Below, piece by piece: positions 7,487 through 15,416 of a DNA stretch of 45,297 bases. Below the pieces are notes generated by a model. The model was not told where the DNA came from and did not search any database. It worked only from the letters and a program-made list of their open reading frames with translations. The DNA is from Granulosicoccus sp. (lineage in GTDB: Bacteria; Pseudomonadota; Gammaproteobacteria; Granulosicoccales; Granulosicoccaceae). The DNA is taken from contig JAHDGK010000004.1 of the NCBI GenBank assembly GCA_020627685.1, positions 121,667-166,963 of the forward strand. The letters run 5' to 3'. Position 1 is the stretch's first letter, and each line of letters begins with the position of its first letter. Position numbers and translations under genes: made by a program.

Positions 7487-10400
7487 TTGCCGATCCAAAA
7501 GATTCTCGTCGCAAACCGTTCTGAAATCGCCATAAGAATTTTCCGTGCTGCTAACGAGCTCGGTATCAAAACGGTGGCTATCTGGGCCGAAGAAGACAAG
7601 CTAGCCCTGCATCGATTCAAGGCTGATGAAGCGTATCAAGTTGGATCAGGCGCTCATCTAGACAAAGCCATGGGGCCCATTGAGTCCTATTTGTCTATCG
7701 AGGAAGTCCTGCGAGTCGCAAAGCTCTCCGGTGCCGATGCTATCCACCCCGGCTATGGCCTGCTCTCAGAGAGTCCGGAATTTGTCGATGCGTGCGATGC
7801 AGCCGGCATTACGTTTATCGGTCCACGGGCAGACACCATGCGACGCCTGGGCAACAAAGTAGCGGCCAGGAATCTTGCTGTCGAGGCTGGCGTGCCAGTG
7901 GTACCTGCAACCGAACCACTGCCGGACGATCTCGACACCATCAAATCCATGGCTGCAGAAATCGGATACCCCATAATGCTCAAGGCGTCCTGGGGCGGCG
8001 GTGGACGCGGCATGCGTACCATTCGCAGTGAAGACGATCTGGCCAAAGAGGCCAACGAAGCCCGTCGCGAAGCAAGAGCCGCTTTCGGGAAAGACGAAAT
8101 TTATCTGGAAAAACTGGTAGAGCGTGCGCGACACGTTGAAGCGCAAATTCTCGGTGACAAGCACGGAAACGCAGTTCACCTTTTTGAACGAGATTGCACG
8201 GTACAACGTCGCAATCAAAAGGTGGTTGAACGCGCACCTGCCCCGTATTTAAACAATGAGCAACGAGCAGAATTAAGTGGCTATGCCTTAAAGATTGCTA
8301 ACGCAACGTCCTACCTAGGTGCAGGAACCGTGGAATTCCTGATGGACATGGACACAGGTGCGTTCTACTTCATTGAGGTCAACCCTCGCGTGCAAGTTGA
8401 GCATACGGTGACAGAGGAAGTCACTGGCATCGATATCATCAAAGCGCAGATTCATCTGGTTGAGGGTGCCGTCATCGGAACACCTGAATCAGGCGTTCCG
8501 GCTCAAAAAGATATCGCGCTGAATGGTCATGCCATGCAATGCCGCATCACAACCGAAGATCCTGAACAAAACTTCGTACCCGACTATGGCCGAATCACAG
8601 CCTATAGGGGTGCATCGGGCTTTGGAATCCGACTCGATGGTGGAACCGCCTACTCTGGTGCAGTCATCAATCGTTTTTATGATCCGCTGCTGGAGAAAGT
8701 CACGGCTTGGGCACCGACCTCCGATGAAGTCATTAAACGGATGGACCGTGCTCTGCGTGAATTCCGAATTCGTGGTGTTGCCACGAACTTAACGTTCCTC
8801 GAAAACGTTATCGGACATCCGGAGTTTCTCGACAACTCCTATACCACGCGTTTTATCGACACGACTCCAGAGTTGTTCGAGCAAGTCAAACGAAAAGACC
8901 GGGCAACAAAATTATTGCATTACATTGCTGATGTTTCTGTCAACGGGCACCCTGATGCTCGCGACAGAGCAAAGCCTCGCGAAGATGCACTGGCACCTCA
9001 GTCCCCGTGGATTGGCAAGCCGATACAACCGGGTACCAAAGATCGGCTTGACAGAGACGGCCCTGAGAAGTTTTCACAATGGTTACGGGAATCACCACAG
9101 GTGATGCTCACTGATACCACTATGCGTGATTCGCATCAGTCTTTGCTGGCAACTCGCATGCGAACACACGACATTGTTGGCGTCGCCGATGCCTACGCTC
9201 GCGGACTACCAGAATTACTGTCTTTAGAATGCTGGGGCGGCGCAACGTTCGATGTCAGCATGCGCTTCTTAACTGAAGACCCTTGGGAACGCTTAGAACA
9301 GATACGCGAACGTGCGCCGAATATTCTGCTGCAAATGCTCATTCGAGGAGCCAACGGTGTCGGGTATACAAACTACCCAGACAATGTTGTTCAACACTTC
9401 GTAAAACGCGCTGCGGCCACCGGTATCGATCTTTTCCGGGTATTCGATTGCTTTAACTGGATCGAGAATATGCGCGTTTGCATGGACGCCGTACTCGAAG
9501 AAAACAAGCTGTGTGAAGCGACCATTTGCTACACCGGCGATATGTTGGACGCCGCCCGTCCTAAATACCAGCTGAAGTATTACCTCGATTTAGCCAAAGA
9601 GTTGGAAAAAGCAGGCGCACATATTCTTTGCATCAAAGATATGGGCGGCTTGATGAAGCCAGCGGCTGCTACGCAGTTGTTTAAGGCTATGCGCGAAGAA
9701 GTCTCCCTGCCACTGCATTTCCACACACACGATACGTCAGGCATTTCGGCAGCAACCGTGTTAGCGGCTGTTGAAGCCGGTGTCGATGCCGTCGATGCAG
9801 CTATGGACGCTTTATCGGGCAACACATCGCAACCCTGCTTGGGTTCCATCGTCGCAGCACTTAAGGGCAGCGACCGAGACCCGAACCTAGACAGAGAAGC
9901 TATCGAAAAAATCTCCTTTTACTGGGAAAGTGTTAGACATCAGTACGCCGCATTTGAAAGCGATCTCAAAGGACCGGCATCTGAAGTCTATATGCACGAA
10001 ATGCCAGGTGGACAATTTACTAACTTAAAGGAACAAGCACGATCAATGGGCTTGGATTCTCGCTGGCATGAAGTTGCTCGCGCCTATAGTGATGTGAATG
10101 ATTTATTCGGCGACATTGTTAAAGTGACTCCGTCATCCAAAGTAGTGGGTGATCTTGCGCTCATGATGATCAGTCAGGATCTCACCATCAGTGATGTTGA
10201 AAACCCCGATAAAGATATCGCCTTCCCTGATTCAGTTGTATCAATGATGAGAGGCGAACTCAGCCAGGTTCCCGGTGGTTTTCCAAGCACGATTCAAAAC
10301 AAAGTGCTCAAGGGCGAAGCTCCCTTGGCGGAACGTGCCGGCGCCACACTTGCTCCAGCGAATCTTGACGCACTGCGTTCATCACTCAGTGAAGACCTAG

Positions 10401-10954
10401 ACCGCGAGATTAGCGAGAATCAACTGGCGTCGTACAACATGTACCCGAAAGTCTTTACAGACTTTATTGCGGCACAAGACACTTACGGCCCAACCAGCAC
10501 GCTACCAACTCCGGTCTACTTCTATGGTTTGAATGTGGGCGATGAAATTTTTATCGAAATAGAAAAAGGTAAAACACTGGTCGTCCGATGCTTAGCGTTT
10601 GGCGATGTAAACGACCAAGGCATGGTGCGCGTCTTCTTTGAGCTTAACGGCCAACCTCGTTCCATTGCTGTTCCAGATCGTCTGCATGGAGCCACAGGTG
10701 CTGCAACGCGTGCCAAAGCGGATCCAGACTTACCGGGACATGTTGGCGCACCAATGCCAGGTGTTGTATCAACTGTTAATGTCAGTCTGGGCCAAAGCGT
10801 TCAAACGGGCGATGTACTGCTTTCCATTGAAGCCATGAAAATGGAGACGGCTATCTACGCAGAAGTTGACGGCGTGATTGAAGAGATGCTCGTCAAAGCC
10901 GGTGATCAAATTGACGCCAAAGACTTGATGGTGCGTATTGAGGGTTCCTCCTAA
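7487..10954 (+). CDS. pyc: pyruvate carboxylase, single-chain
   Basis: This 1155-residue enzyme makes oxaloacetate from pyruvate, bicarbonate and ATP. Its length is normal for the alpha4 single-chain form. Domain order is biotin carboxylase (1-455; KILVANRSEIAIRIFRAANE at the start, ATP-grasp loop KASWGGGGRGMR, EVNPRVQVEHTVTEEVTG), then the carboxyltransferase barrel (about 535-810; MLTDTTMRDSHQSLLATRMR, IKDMGGLMKP, FHTHDTSG with metal-ligand histidines). The tetramerisation/PC-binding region and a biotinyl domain follow, with K1118 in EAMKMET. The start is TTG, supported by AGGAG 9 bases upstream and by alignment to the conserved N-terminus. The enzyme supplies anaplerotic carbon, fitting the adjacent 2-oxoacid importer and the PEP synthase further along. 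Confidence 0.97.
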   Translation: MPIQKILVANRSEIAIRIFRAANELGIKTVAIWAEEDKLALHRFKADEAYQVGSGAHLDKAMGPIESYLSIEEVLRVAKLSGADAIHPGYGLLSESPEFVDACDAAGITFIGPRADTMRRLGNKVAARNLAVEAGVPVVPATEPLPDDLDTIKSMAAEIGYPIMLKASWGGGGRGMRTIRSEDDLAKEANEARREARAAFGKDEIYLEKLVERARHVEAQILGDKHGNAVHLFERDCTVQRRNQKVVERAPAPYLNNEQRAELSGYALKIANATSYLGAGTVEFLMDMDTGAFYFIEVNPRVQVEHTVTEEVTGIDIIKAQIHLVEGAVIGTPESGVPAQKDIALNGHAMQCRITTEDPEQNFVPDYGRITAYRGASGFGIRLDGGTAYSGAVINRFYDPLLEKVTAWAPTSDEVIKRMDRALREFRIRGVATNLTFLENVIGHPEFLDNSYTTRFIDTTPELFEQVKRKDRATKLLHYIADVSVNGHPDARDRAKPREDALAPQSPWIGKPIQPGTKDRLDRDGPEKFSQWLRESPQVMLTDTTMRDSHQSLLATRMRTHDIVGVADAYARGLPELLSLECWGGATFDVSMRFLTEDPWERLEQIRERAPNILLQMLIRGANGVGYTNYPDNVVQHFVKRAAATGIDLFRVFDCFNWIENMRVCMDAVLEENKLCEATICYTGDMLDAARPKYQLKYYLDLAKELEKAGAHILCIKDMGGLMKPAAATQLFKAMREEVSLPLHFHTHDTSGISAATVLAAVEAGVDAVDAAMDALSGNTSQPCLGSIVAALKGSDRDPNLDREAIEKISFYWESVRHQYAAFESDLKGPASEVYMHEMPGGQFTNLKEQARSMGLDSRWHEVARAYSDVNDLFGDIVKVTPSSKVVGDLALMMISQDLTISDVENPDKDIAFPDSVVSMMRGELSQVPGGFPSTIQNKVLKGEAPLAERAGATLAPANLDALRSSLSEDLDREISENQLASYNMYPKVFTDFIAAQDTYGPTSTLPTPVYFYGLNVGDEIFIEIEKGKTLVVRCLAFGDVNDQGMVRVFFELNGQPRSIAVPDRLHGATGAATRAKADPDLPGHVGAPMPGVVSTVNVSLGQSVQTGDVLLSIEAMKMETAIYAEVDGVIEEMLVKAGDQIDAKDLMVRIEGSS

Positions 10955-11038
10955 GCATCACGCTACGCACAGCTTCTACCAAAGCCTCTGGCTTACAGCG
11001 ATCACCCGAAATACAAACCCCTCTGTAAAAACTACATT

Positions 11039-11082
11039 GAGCGTTATATAGACTGTACTTTAGTATAGTTTATATAACGCTC
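11039..11082. repeat. 44-bp near-perfect palindrome between pyc and the GGDEF-EAL gene
   Basis: The left arm 11039-11059 and right arm 11062-11082 are 21 bases each with a 2-base centre. Nineteen of 21 pairs are Watson-Crick, including 12 outer pairs (GAGCGTTATATA with TATATAACGCTC). The two exceptions (11051 with 11070, 11055 with 11066) are G-T. They would be G-U wobbles in a plus-strand RNA, but C-A mismatches in a minus-strand RNA. It lies 85 bases after the pyc stop. No T-tract follows on the plus strand, so it is not a textbook terminator. It may be an RNA stability element, an operator, or a copy of a dispersed palindromic repeat. Confidence 0.75.
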
Positions 11083-11191
11083 TTGACGCCTCAGAAGGTA
11101 AATTAAGAGCCCCAACGGCCGATTGAAATATATGGCATGCATCGGCAGTTGAATCCTTTGATGTACGGGTTGTTAATTTAGGGTTTTCTAC

Positions 11192-13594
11192 TTGGGCTTT
11201 CTTACTTCTATTCGCAGTAGTCTACTGATCACTAGCTTCACGGCTATTGGACTTATACTGTGGCTGAGTGTCAGCTTCTGGTACACAGCCTACGTCGAAC
11301 GGCTAGATTCATCGCAACTGCTGGAAAGTATCGAAACAGAAGATTTACTGTTTGAAACTGCAAGAAACCTGTCCAGCCAACGATCATTCGTCCATGTGCT
11401 ACTTAGCGGCAGGTACGCTGCGCGCGAAGACGAACTCATCAAGTTGAAAGATGACATTGCAACCACACAAACTCAGTTTGAAAAAATTCGCAGAAATACG
11501 AGTCAGTCCCTGACCGATGATTCGCTAAGAGATCGTTTTACGTTTATCGACTCAGAGATCCGAGAGGTATTTAGAGACGTTGTAGCTACCTATTTAGATC
11601 TCCTTAGTAAAGAGGAAAAAATCCTAGCGCAGTCATCTGTGATGCTTATAGACCGGGATTCATCATTTCAGAATGAAATATTCTCGCAATATTCAGCTCT
11701 AATTGAATCAACACAACTCCTGAGATGGGGTACGCACTTTGTACCACGACACAATGCCCTGGACATTGATCATCTTCAGGAATTAAGAATAGCCAACTGG
11801 CATTTCGGTGAGGCAATTGCCCGTGAAGCATCGCTTATCAGCGGTGTGCTTGCATCTGGAATGCGTTTAAGCCAAGCAGAACAAAAGAAAATTGAGTCAT
11901 TACACATTGAGACTCTCGCAACCTGGAGAACACTTCAGCAATACCGAACCAAACGTGGTTCGATACCCGAGCTCTCGAATGCAATCACCGAAATAGAAGA
12001 AACATACTTCGGCGATTTTGTAGACCTGCTAAATATTATTCTCTCTGCAGAAGATCCGCGACAAAGAAGTCCAATGACTCTGGGCCATTGGTTATCAGTA
12101 GAAAAGCGCACCACACAACTACTCGATCAACTGGATTCCTTGAATAGCGATGAAATTCGGAGTGTCGCTATGAAAGTTGAAGAGCGCGCAATACGAAACC
12201 TGCTGATAGATACCGCAGTCGTTCTGATTTGTTTATTAATCGGTGCTGGGGTTATCGGTATCCTAAGAAAGATACGCCATCTGGCTACTCATGATGACCT
12301 GACAGGACTACCCAATCGAATCTATTTCGATAGCTTGTTGGATGAACAAATAGAATCATCACAAGGACAGCCAGTCGCTGTGCTATTCATTGATCTAGAC
12401 GGATTCAAACACGTCAACGACACACTAGGCCACGAAATCGGCGATAAGCTGCTTAGGCGTGTCGCTAAACGGATGACGAATAGCATCGCTAAACGCGGCA
12501 TCGTATCGCGGCATGGTGGAGATGAGTTTTCGGTGCTCATACACGAGTATGCAGAACGGGATACCGTATTTTATATCGCTAAAATGCTGGTTGAAGCATT
12601 TGATGATGACTTCAATGTCGAGGGTTTCAGCATCAGCATCGGCGCCAGCATCGGCATTAGTTTCTACCCTGAAGATGCAAAGTCTGCTCTTGAATTAAAA
12701 AGAAACGCGGACTTTGCTATGTATTTTGCTAAGTCTCAAGGGCGCGGCCGCATCTATGAGTACGATGAGGAGATAGCCTCTGAATACAAGAAAAGATTGG
12801 AGATTAAAGACGATCTAAAAACCGCCATCGCAGAAAATCAGTTCGAGTTAGCCTATCAACCTCAGGTGGGGATCAAAGCGCAAGCGGTGGAAGGATTAGA
12901 AGCGTTAATTCGCTGGCAGCATCCCGAAAAAGGCTTTATTCCACCTGACGTGTTCATTTCCATTGCGGAAGAATCTGGTCAGATTCAAGAAATTGGAGAC
13001 TGGGTACTCGACGAAGCTTGCCGACAAATGGCCAGCTGGCACAAATCGGGACTTGCGAATATGCAAATCGCCGTGAACGTTAGCGCAATGCAATTCATGC
13101 GACCTGACTTCATAAAATACGTAGAAGAGACGTGCAAAAAGCATGAGCTCAATCCAGCCTTTCTTGAACTGGAAATCACTGAAAGTGTTTTAGTAACTGA
13201 TGTGCAACTGGTTATCGACACCTGTCACCGTCTGCAGGCAATGAATATCAAAGTAGCTATTGATGATTTTGGAACCGGTTACTCTTCTCTCAGTTATTTG
13301 CAAGATCTACCTGTCGATACGCTAAAAATAGATCGAGCATTTGTCTCCGGTTTAGATGACATCACCAGTAAATCCGTGGCTCGTACCATTGTTACGCTGG
13401 CGCAATCATTCGGCCTCGAAACCGTCGCAGAGGGTGTTGAAACCGATGGGCAAGCGGATATGATTGCCGAACTAGGATGTGACTATATCCAGGGCTACTA
13501 CTATTCCAAGCCGGTGTCTTCAGAGCAACTACCTAAGCAGGTTGCCTCTATCAACGAGTACTGCCAGCAGAACTCGAGCAGTCGCGCAGCGTAA
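11192..13594 (+). CDS. membrane GGDEF-EAL cyclic-di-GMP enzyme
   Basis: The protein has 800 residues. A membrane helix at about 10-30 and another at about 333-355 enclose a largely helical periplasmic sensor region of about 300 residues, which I cannot assign to a family. The GGDEF domain (about 365-525) keeps the full motif at 442-446 (RHGGDEF) and DDLTGLPNR. The EAL domain (about 545-790) keeps EAL at 570-572, the NVSAMQF asparagine, EITES and DDFGTGYSSLSYL, so both activities look intact. The start is TTG, with AGGG 8 bases upstream; the next good start would remove the first helix. It stands alone, converging on the CoA-transferase gene. The signal sensed is unknown. Confidence 0.92.
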   Translation: MGFLTSIRSSLLITSFTAIGLILWLSVSFWYTAYVERLDSSQLLESIETEDLLFETARNLSSQRSFVHVLLSGRYAAREDELIKLKDDIATTQTQFEKIRRNTSQSLTDDSLRDRFTFIDSEIREVFRDVVATYLDLLSKEEKILAQSSVMLIDRDSSFQNEIFSQYSALIESTQLLRWGTHFVPRHNALDIDHLQELRIANWHFGEAIAREASLISGVLASGMRLSQAEQKKIESLHIETLATWRTLQQYRTKRGSIPELSNAITEIEETYFGDFVDLLNIILSAEDPRQRSPMTLGHWLSVEKRTTQLLDQLDSLNSDEIRSVAMKVEERAIRNLLIDTAVVLICLLIGAGVIGILRKIRHLATHDDLTGLPNRIYFDSLLDEQIESSQGQPVAVLFIDLDGFKHVNDTLGHEIGDKLLRRVAKRMTNSIAKRGIVSRHGGDEFSVLIHEYAERDTVFYIAKMLVEAFDDDFNVEGFSISIGASIGISFYPEDAKSALELKRNADFAMYFAKSQGRGRIYEYDEEIASEYKKRLEIKDDLKTAIAENQFELAYQPQVGIKAQAVEGLEALIRWQHPEKGFIPPDVFISIAEESGQIQEIGDWVLDEACRQMASWHKSGLANMQIAVNVSAMQFMRPDFIKYVEETCKKHELNPAFLELEITESVLVTDVQLVIDTCHRLQAMNIKVAIDDFGTGYSSLSYLQDLPVDTLKIDRAFVSGLDDITSKSVARTIVTLAQSFGLETVAEGVETDGQADMIAELGCDYIQGYYYSKPVSSEQLPKQVASINEYCQQNSSSRAA

Positions 13595-13611
13595 GCATCG
13601 ACTACGCGCAG

Positions 13612-14748
13612 TTACTTTTCCAGACCGAACTCTTCTCGCAAGGATTGCCCGTGCTCATTTAAAGCCGGCACACTGGGTATCGTTGTTTTGGTGTCGTAAC
13701 CTGCGTGCTTGACTGGATGAGCCGGCATAATCACCTCATGGTTCATTGAATTAGAGACAGCACGTTGTTGTAGTGCCGCATGATTCAATAGGTCCGTTAC
13801 CGAATTCAAACCACCAAACGCTATAGATGCCTGCATCAACGCAGCTCTAAACTGATCGGTACTAAGCGTGCTTGTTATAGACTCTATGTGCGCATCGAGT
13901 GTATCCCGATGAATGACGCGTTGGTCGTTACTCGAATACCGATCATCATCCAAAAGCTCAGGCGCATTCAACACCTGAGTACATAGACGTTCCCATTCGC
14001 GTTCGTTTTGTATGGATATCAGCGTTAAGATCGATTCTGCATCTTTAAAGGCACCGTAGGGTGCTATTGAAGGATGTTTCAGCCCTGCCCGTTTCGGCGA
14101 TTGCCCATTGGCGGCATGCAAAAATGGAACGCTCATCCATTCGGCAGCCACGCCAAACAAAGAGACATCAACGTGCCCACCTTGATGAGTTTTACCCCGA
14201 CGAATCAATGCTTCTAATATTCCGGTGTAGGCTGTAACGCCTGCACCGATATCACACAGTGACACGCCAATTCGCCCCATTTCACCAGGACCACCCGAGA
14301 TACTGATTAAGCCGGACTCTGCCTGAACCAGTAAGTCGTATGCTTTCATCTCTTCGAGTGATTCGATGTCACCGTAACCTGAAATACTGCAAGTTATAAG
14401 CGCTGGGTAATCGTCGCGTAAACGCTGTAAATCAAAACCTGAACGACTTAATGCGCCAGGTGCAAGATTTTGAACAAGCACATCAGCCTGTGCAATCATG
14501 CGTTCCAATAAAGCCCCGTCTCCTTCTGACTTGAAGTCCAGGACGACAGACTCTTTGCCATGATTTATCCAGGCAAAATAACTGCTGTCACCTTTCGCCG
14601 CTACATCGTAGGTACGGCCGAAATCGCCCCCCGCACGCTCTATTTTTATAACCCGTGCACCAGCGTCTGCAAGCCTTGCAGTGCATAAAGGTGCGGCAAC
14701 CGCTTGCTCGATACTGACGACAGTGAGTCCGTCAAGCGGTAGGGTCAT
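13612..14748 (-). CDS. class III (CaiB/BaiF) CoA-transferase in the sarcosine oxidase operon
   Basis: The 378-residue protein begins LDGLTVVSIEQAVAAPLCT, the typical family opening. It has VIKIERAGGDFGR, QNLAPGALSRSGFD and D138 in KAYDLLVQAESG, at the position of the catalytic aspartate that forms the acyl anhydride and CoA thioester. The family moves CoA between carboxylic acids, for example carnitine/butyrobetaine, oxalate/formate and mesaconate. The substrate cannot be told from sequence. The start lies 2 bases after the soxG stop, so translation is coupled and the gene is part of the sox operon. It is not a standard sox gene. Carnitine breakdown leads to glycine betaine and then sarcosine, so a CaiB-like role is one option (inference). 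Confidence 0.9.
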   Translation of the reverse strand: MTLPLDGLTVVSIEQAVAAPLCTARLADAGARVIKIERAGGDFGRTYDVAAKGDSSYFAWINHGKESVVLDFKSEGDGALLERMIAQADVLVQNLAPGALSRSGFDLQRLRDDYPALITCSISGYGDIESLEEMKAYDLLVQAESGLISISGGPGEMGRIGVSLCDIGAGVTAYTGILEALIRRGKTHQGGHVDVSLFGVAAEWMSVPFLHAANGQSPKRAGLKHPSIAPYGAFKDAESILTLISIQNEREWERLCTQVLNAPELLDDDRYSSNDQRVIHRDTLDAHIESITSTLSTDQFRAALMQASIAFGGLNSVTDLLNHAALQQRAVSNSMNHEVIMPAHPVKHAGYDTKTTIPSVPALNEHGQSLREEFGLEK

Positions 14749-14750
14749 GG

Positions 14751-15416
14751 CTAGCTATCCAGCAAAGACAACTGGATGTCGTACTCACTTCCTGCGCGTT
14801 GTAACCACAACCACACATAGTCAGCAAAACTGCGACGCACGATAATTTCAAAGGCATCGTCAGCTAGTGCCCGTAGTGTCACCTGAGATTTTGCGAGAAG
14901 CGTATTGACCACTTTGCCTTCTGGAAAATTCTCGGGATTAACGTCATAAACACTACTTTTCCTGAGTACGTTGCGCGCATCCGCACCGGATAGCTTAAAG
15001 ACACTAAAACCACCAGAGACATTGACCACGGCGATGTGTCCGTCCACCTCCGAGCGAAGCGACGTTTCCAGCTCAAATGCCTGATTAATGGGGCACGACA
15101 AAAGCCATTCGTCCGGAGTCATCCAGCGCGCACAATAATCGCCATTTTCTGCGCTTTGCAATCTATCGGGTAAATGTATATTTGCAGCTTTATTTAACAC
15201 CTTCGACAAGGCATCTTTAGCGTCATTAGCTCGTAAGACAACCAATCCACATAATGCCTGCTCCGTTAAGGCTACGCTAGAACCAGCACCCTTTTTCGCT
15301 TGAGCATTAACAGCATCACGCATGTGCTCCATGGGTGTGTGCGCCGCGTTGCAAGCATTGGTTGCAGTGGCATTAGCTACTAAATTCATGATCACCGTGT
15401 TGTTGGAGTTGCTCAT
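14751..15416 (-). CDS. soxG: sarcosine oxidase gamma subunit
   Basis: This 221-residue subunit belongs to heterotetrameric sarcosine oxidase. Recognisable stretches are CARWMTPDEWLLSCP, VVNVSGGFSVFKLSGADA, RNVLRKSSVYDVNP and the C-terminal EIIVRRSFADYVWLWLQRAG, all typical of the GcvT-like fold of SoxG. The gamma chain is structural and helps bind the folate-handling half of the alpha chain. The start codon overlaps the soxA stop by 4 bases (ATGA), and the CoA-transferase start follows its own stop by 2 bases. The N-terminal 40 residues are poorly conserved, so a later start is possible, but the overlap favours this one. Confidence 0.92.
   Translation of the reverse strand: MSNSNNTVIMNLVANATATNACNAAHTPMEHMRDAVNAQAKKGAGSSVALTEQALCGLVVLRANDAKDALSKVLNKAANIHLPDRLQSAENGDYCARWMTPDEWLLSCPINQAFELETSLRSEVDGHIAVVNVSGGFSVFKLSGADARNVLRKSSVYDVNPENFPEGKVVNTLLAKSQVTLRALADDAFEIIVRRSFADYVWLWLQRAGSEYDIQLSLLDS

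Noticed and set aside
7766-8218. 150-codon minus-strand frame inside pyc
   Set aside because: Antisense to the biotin carboxylase domain, with no recognisable motif.
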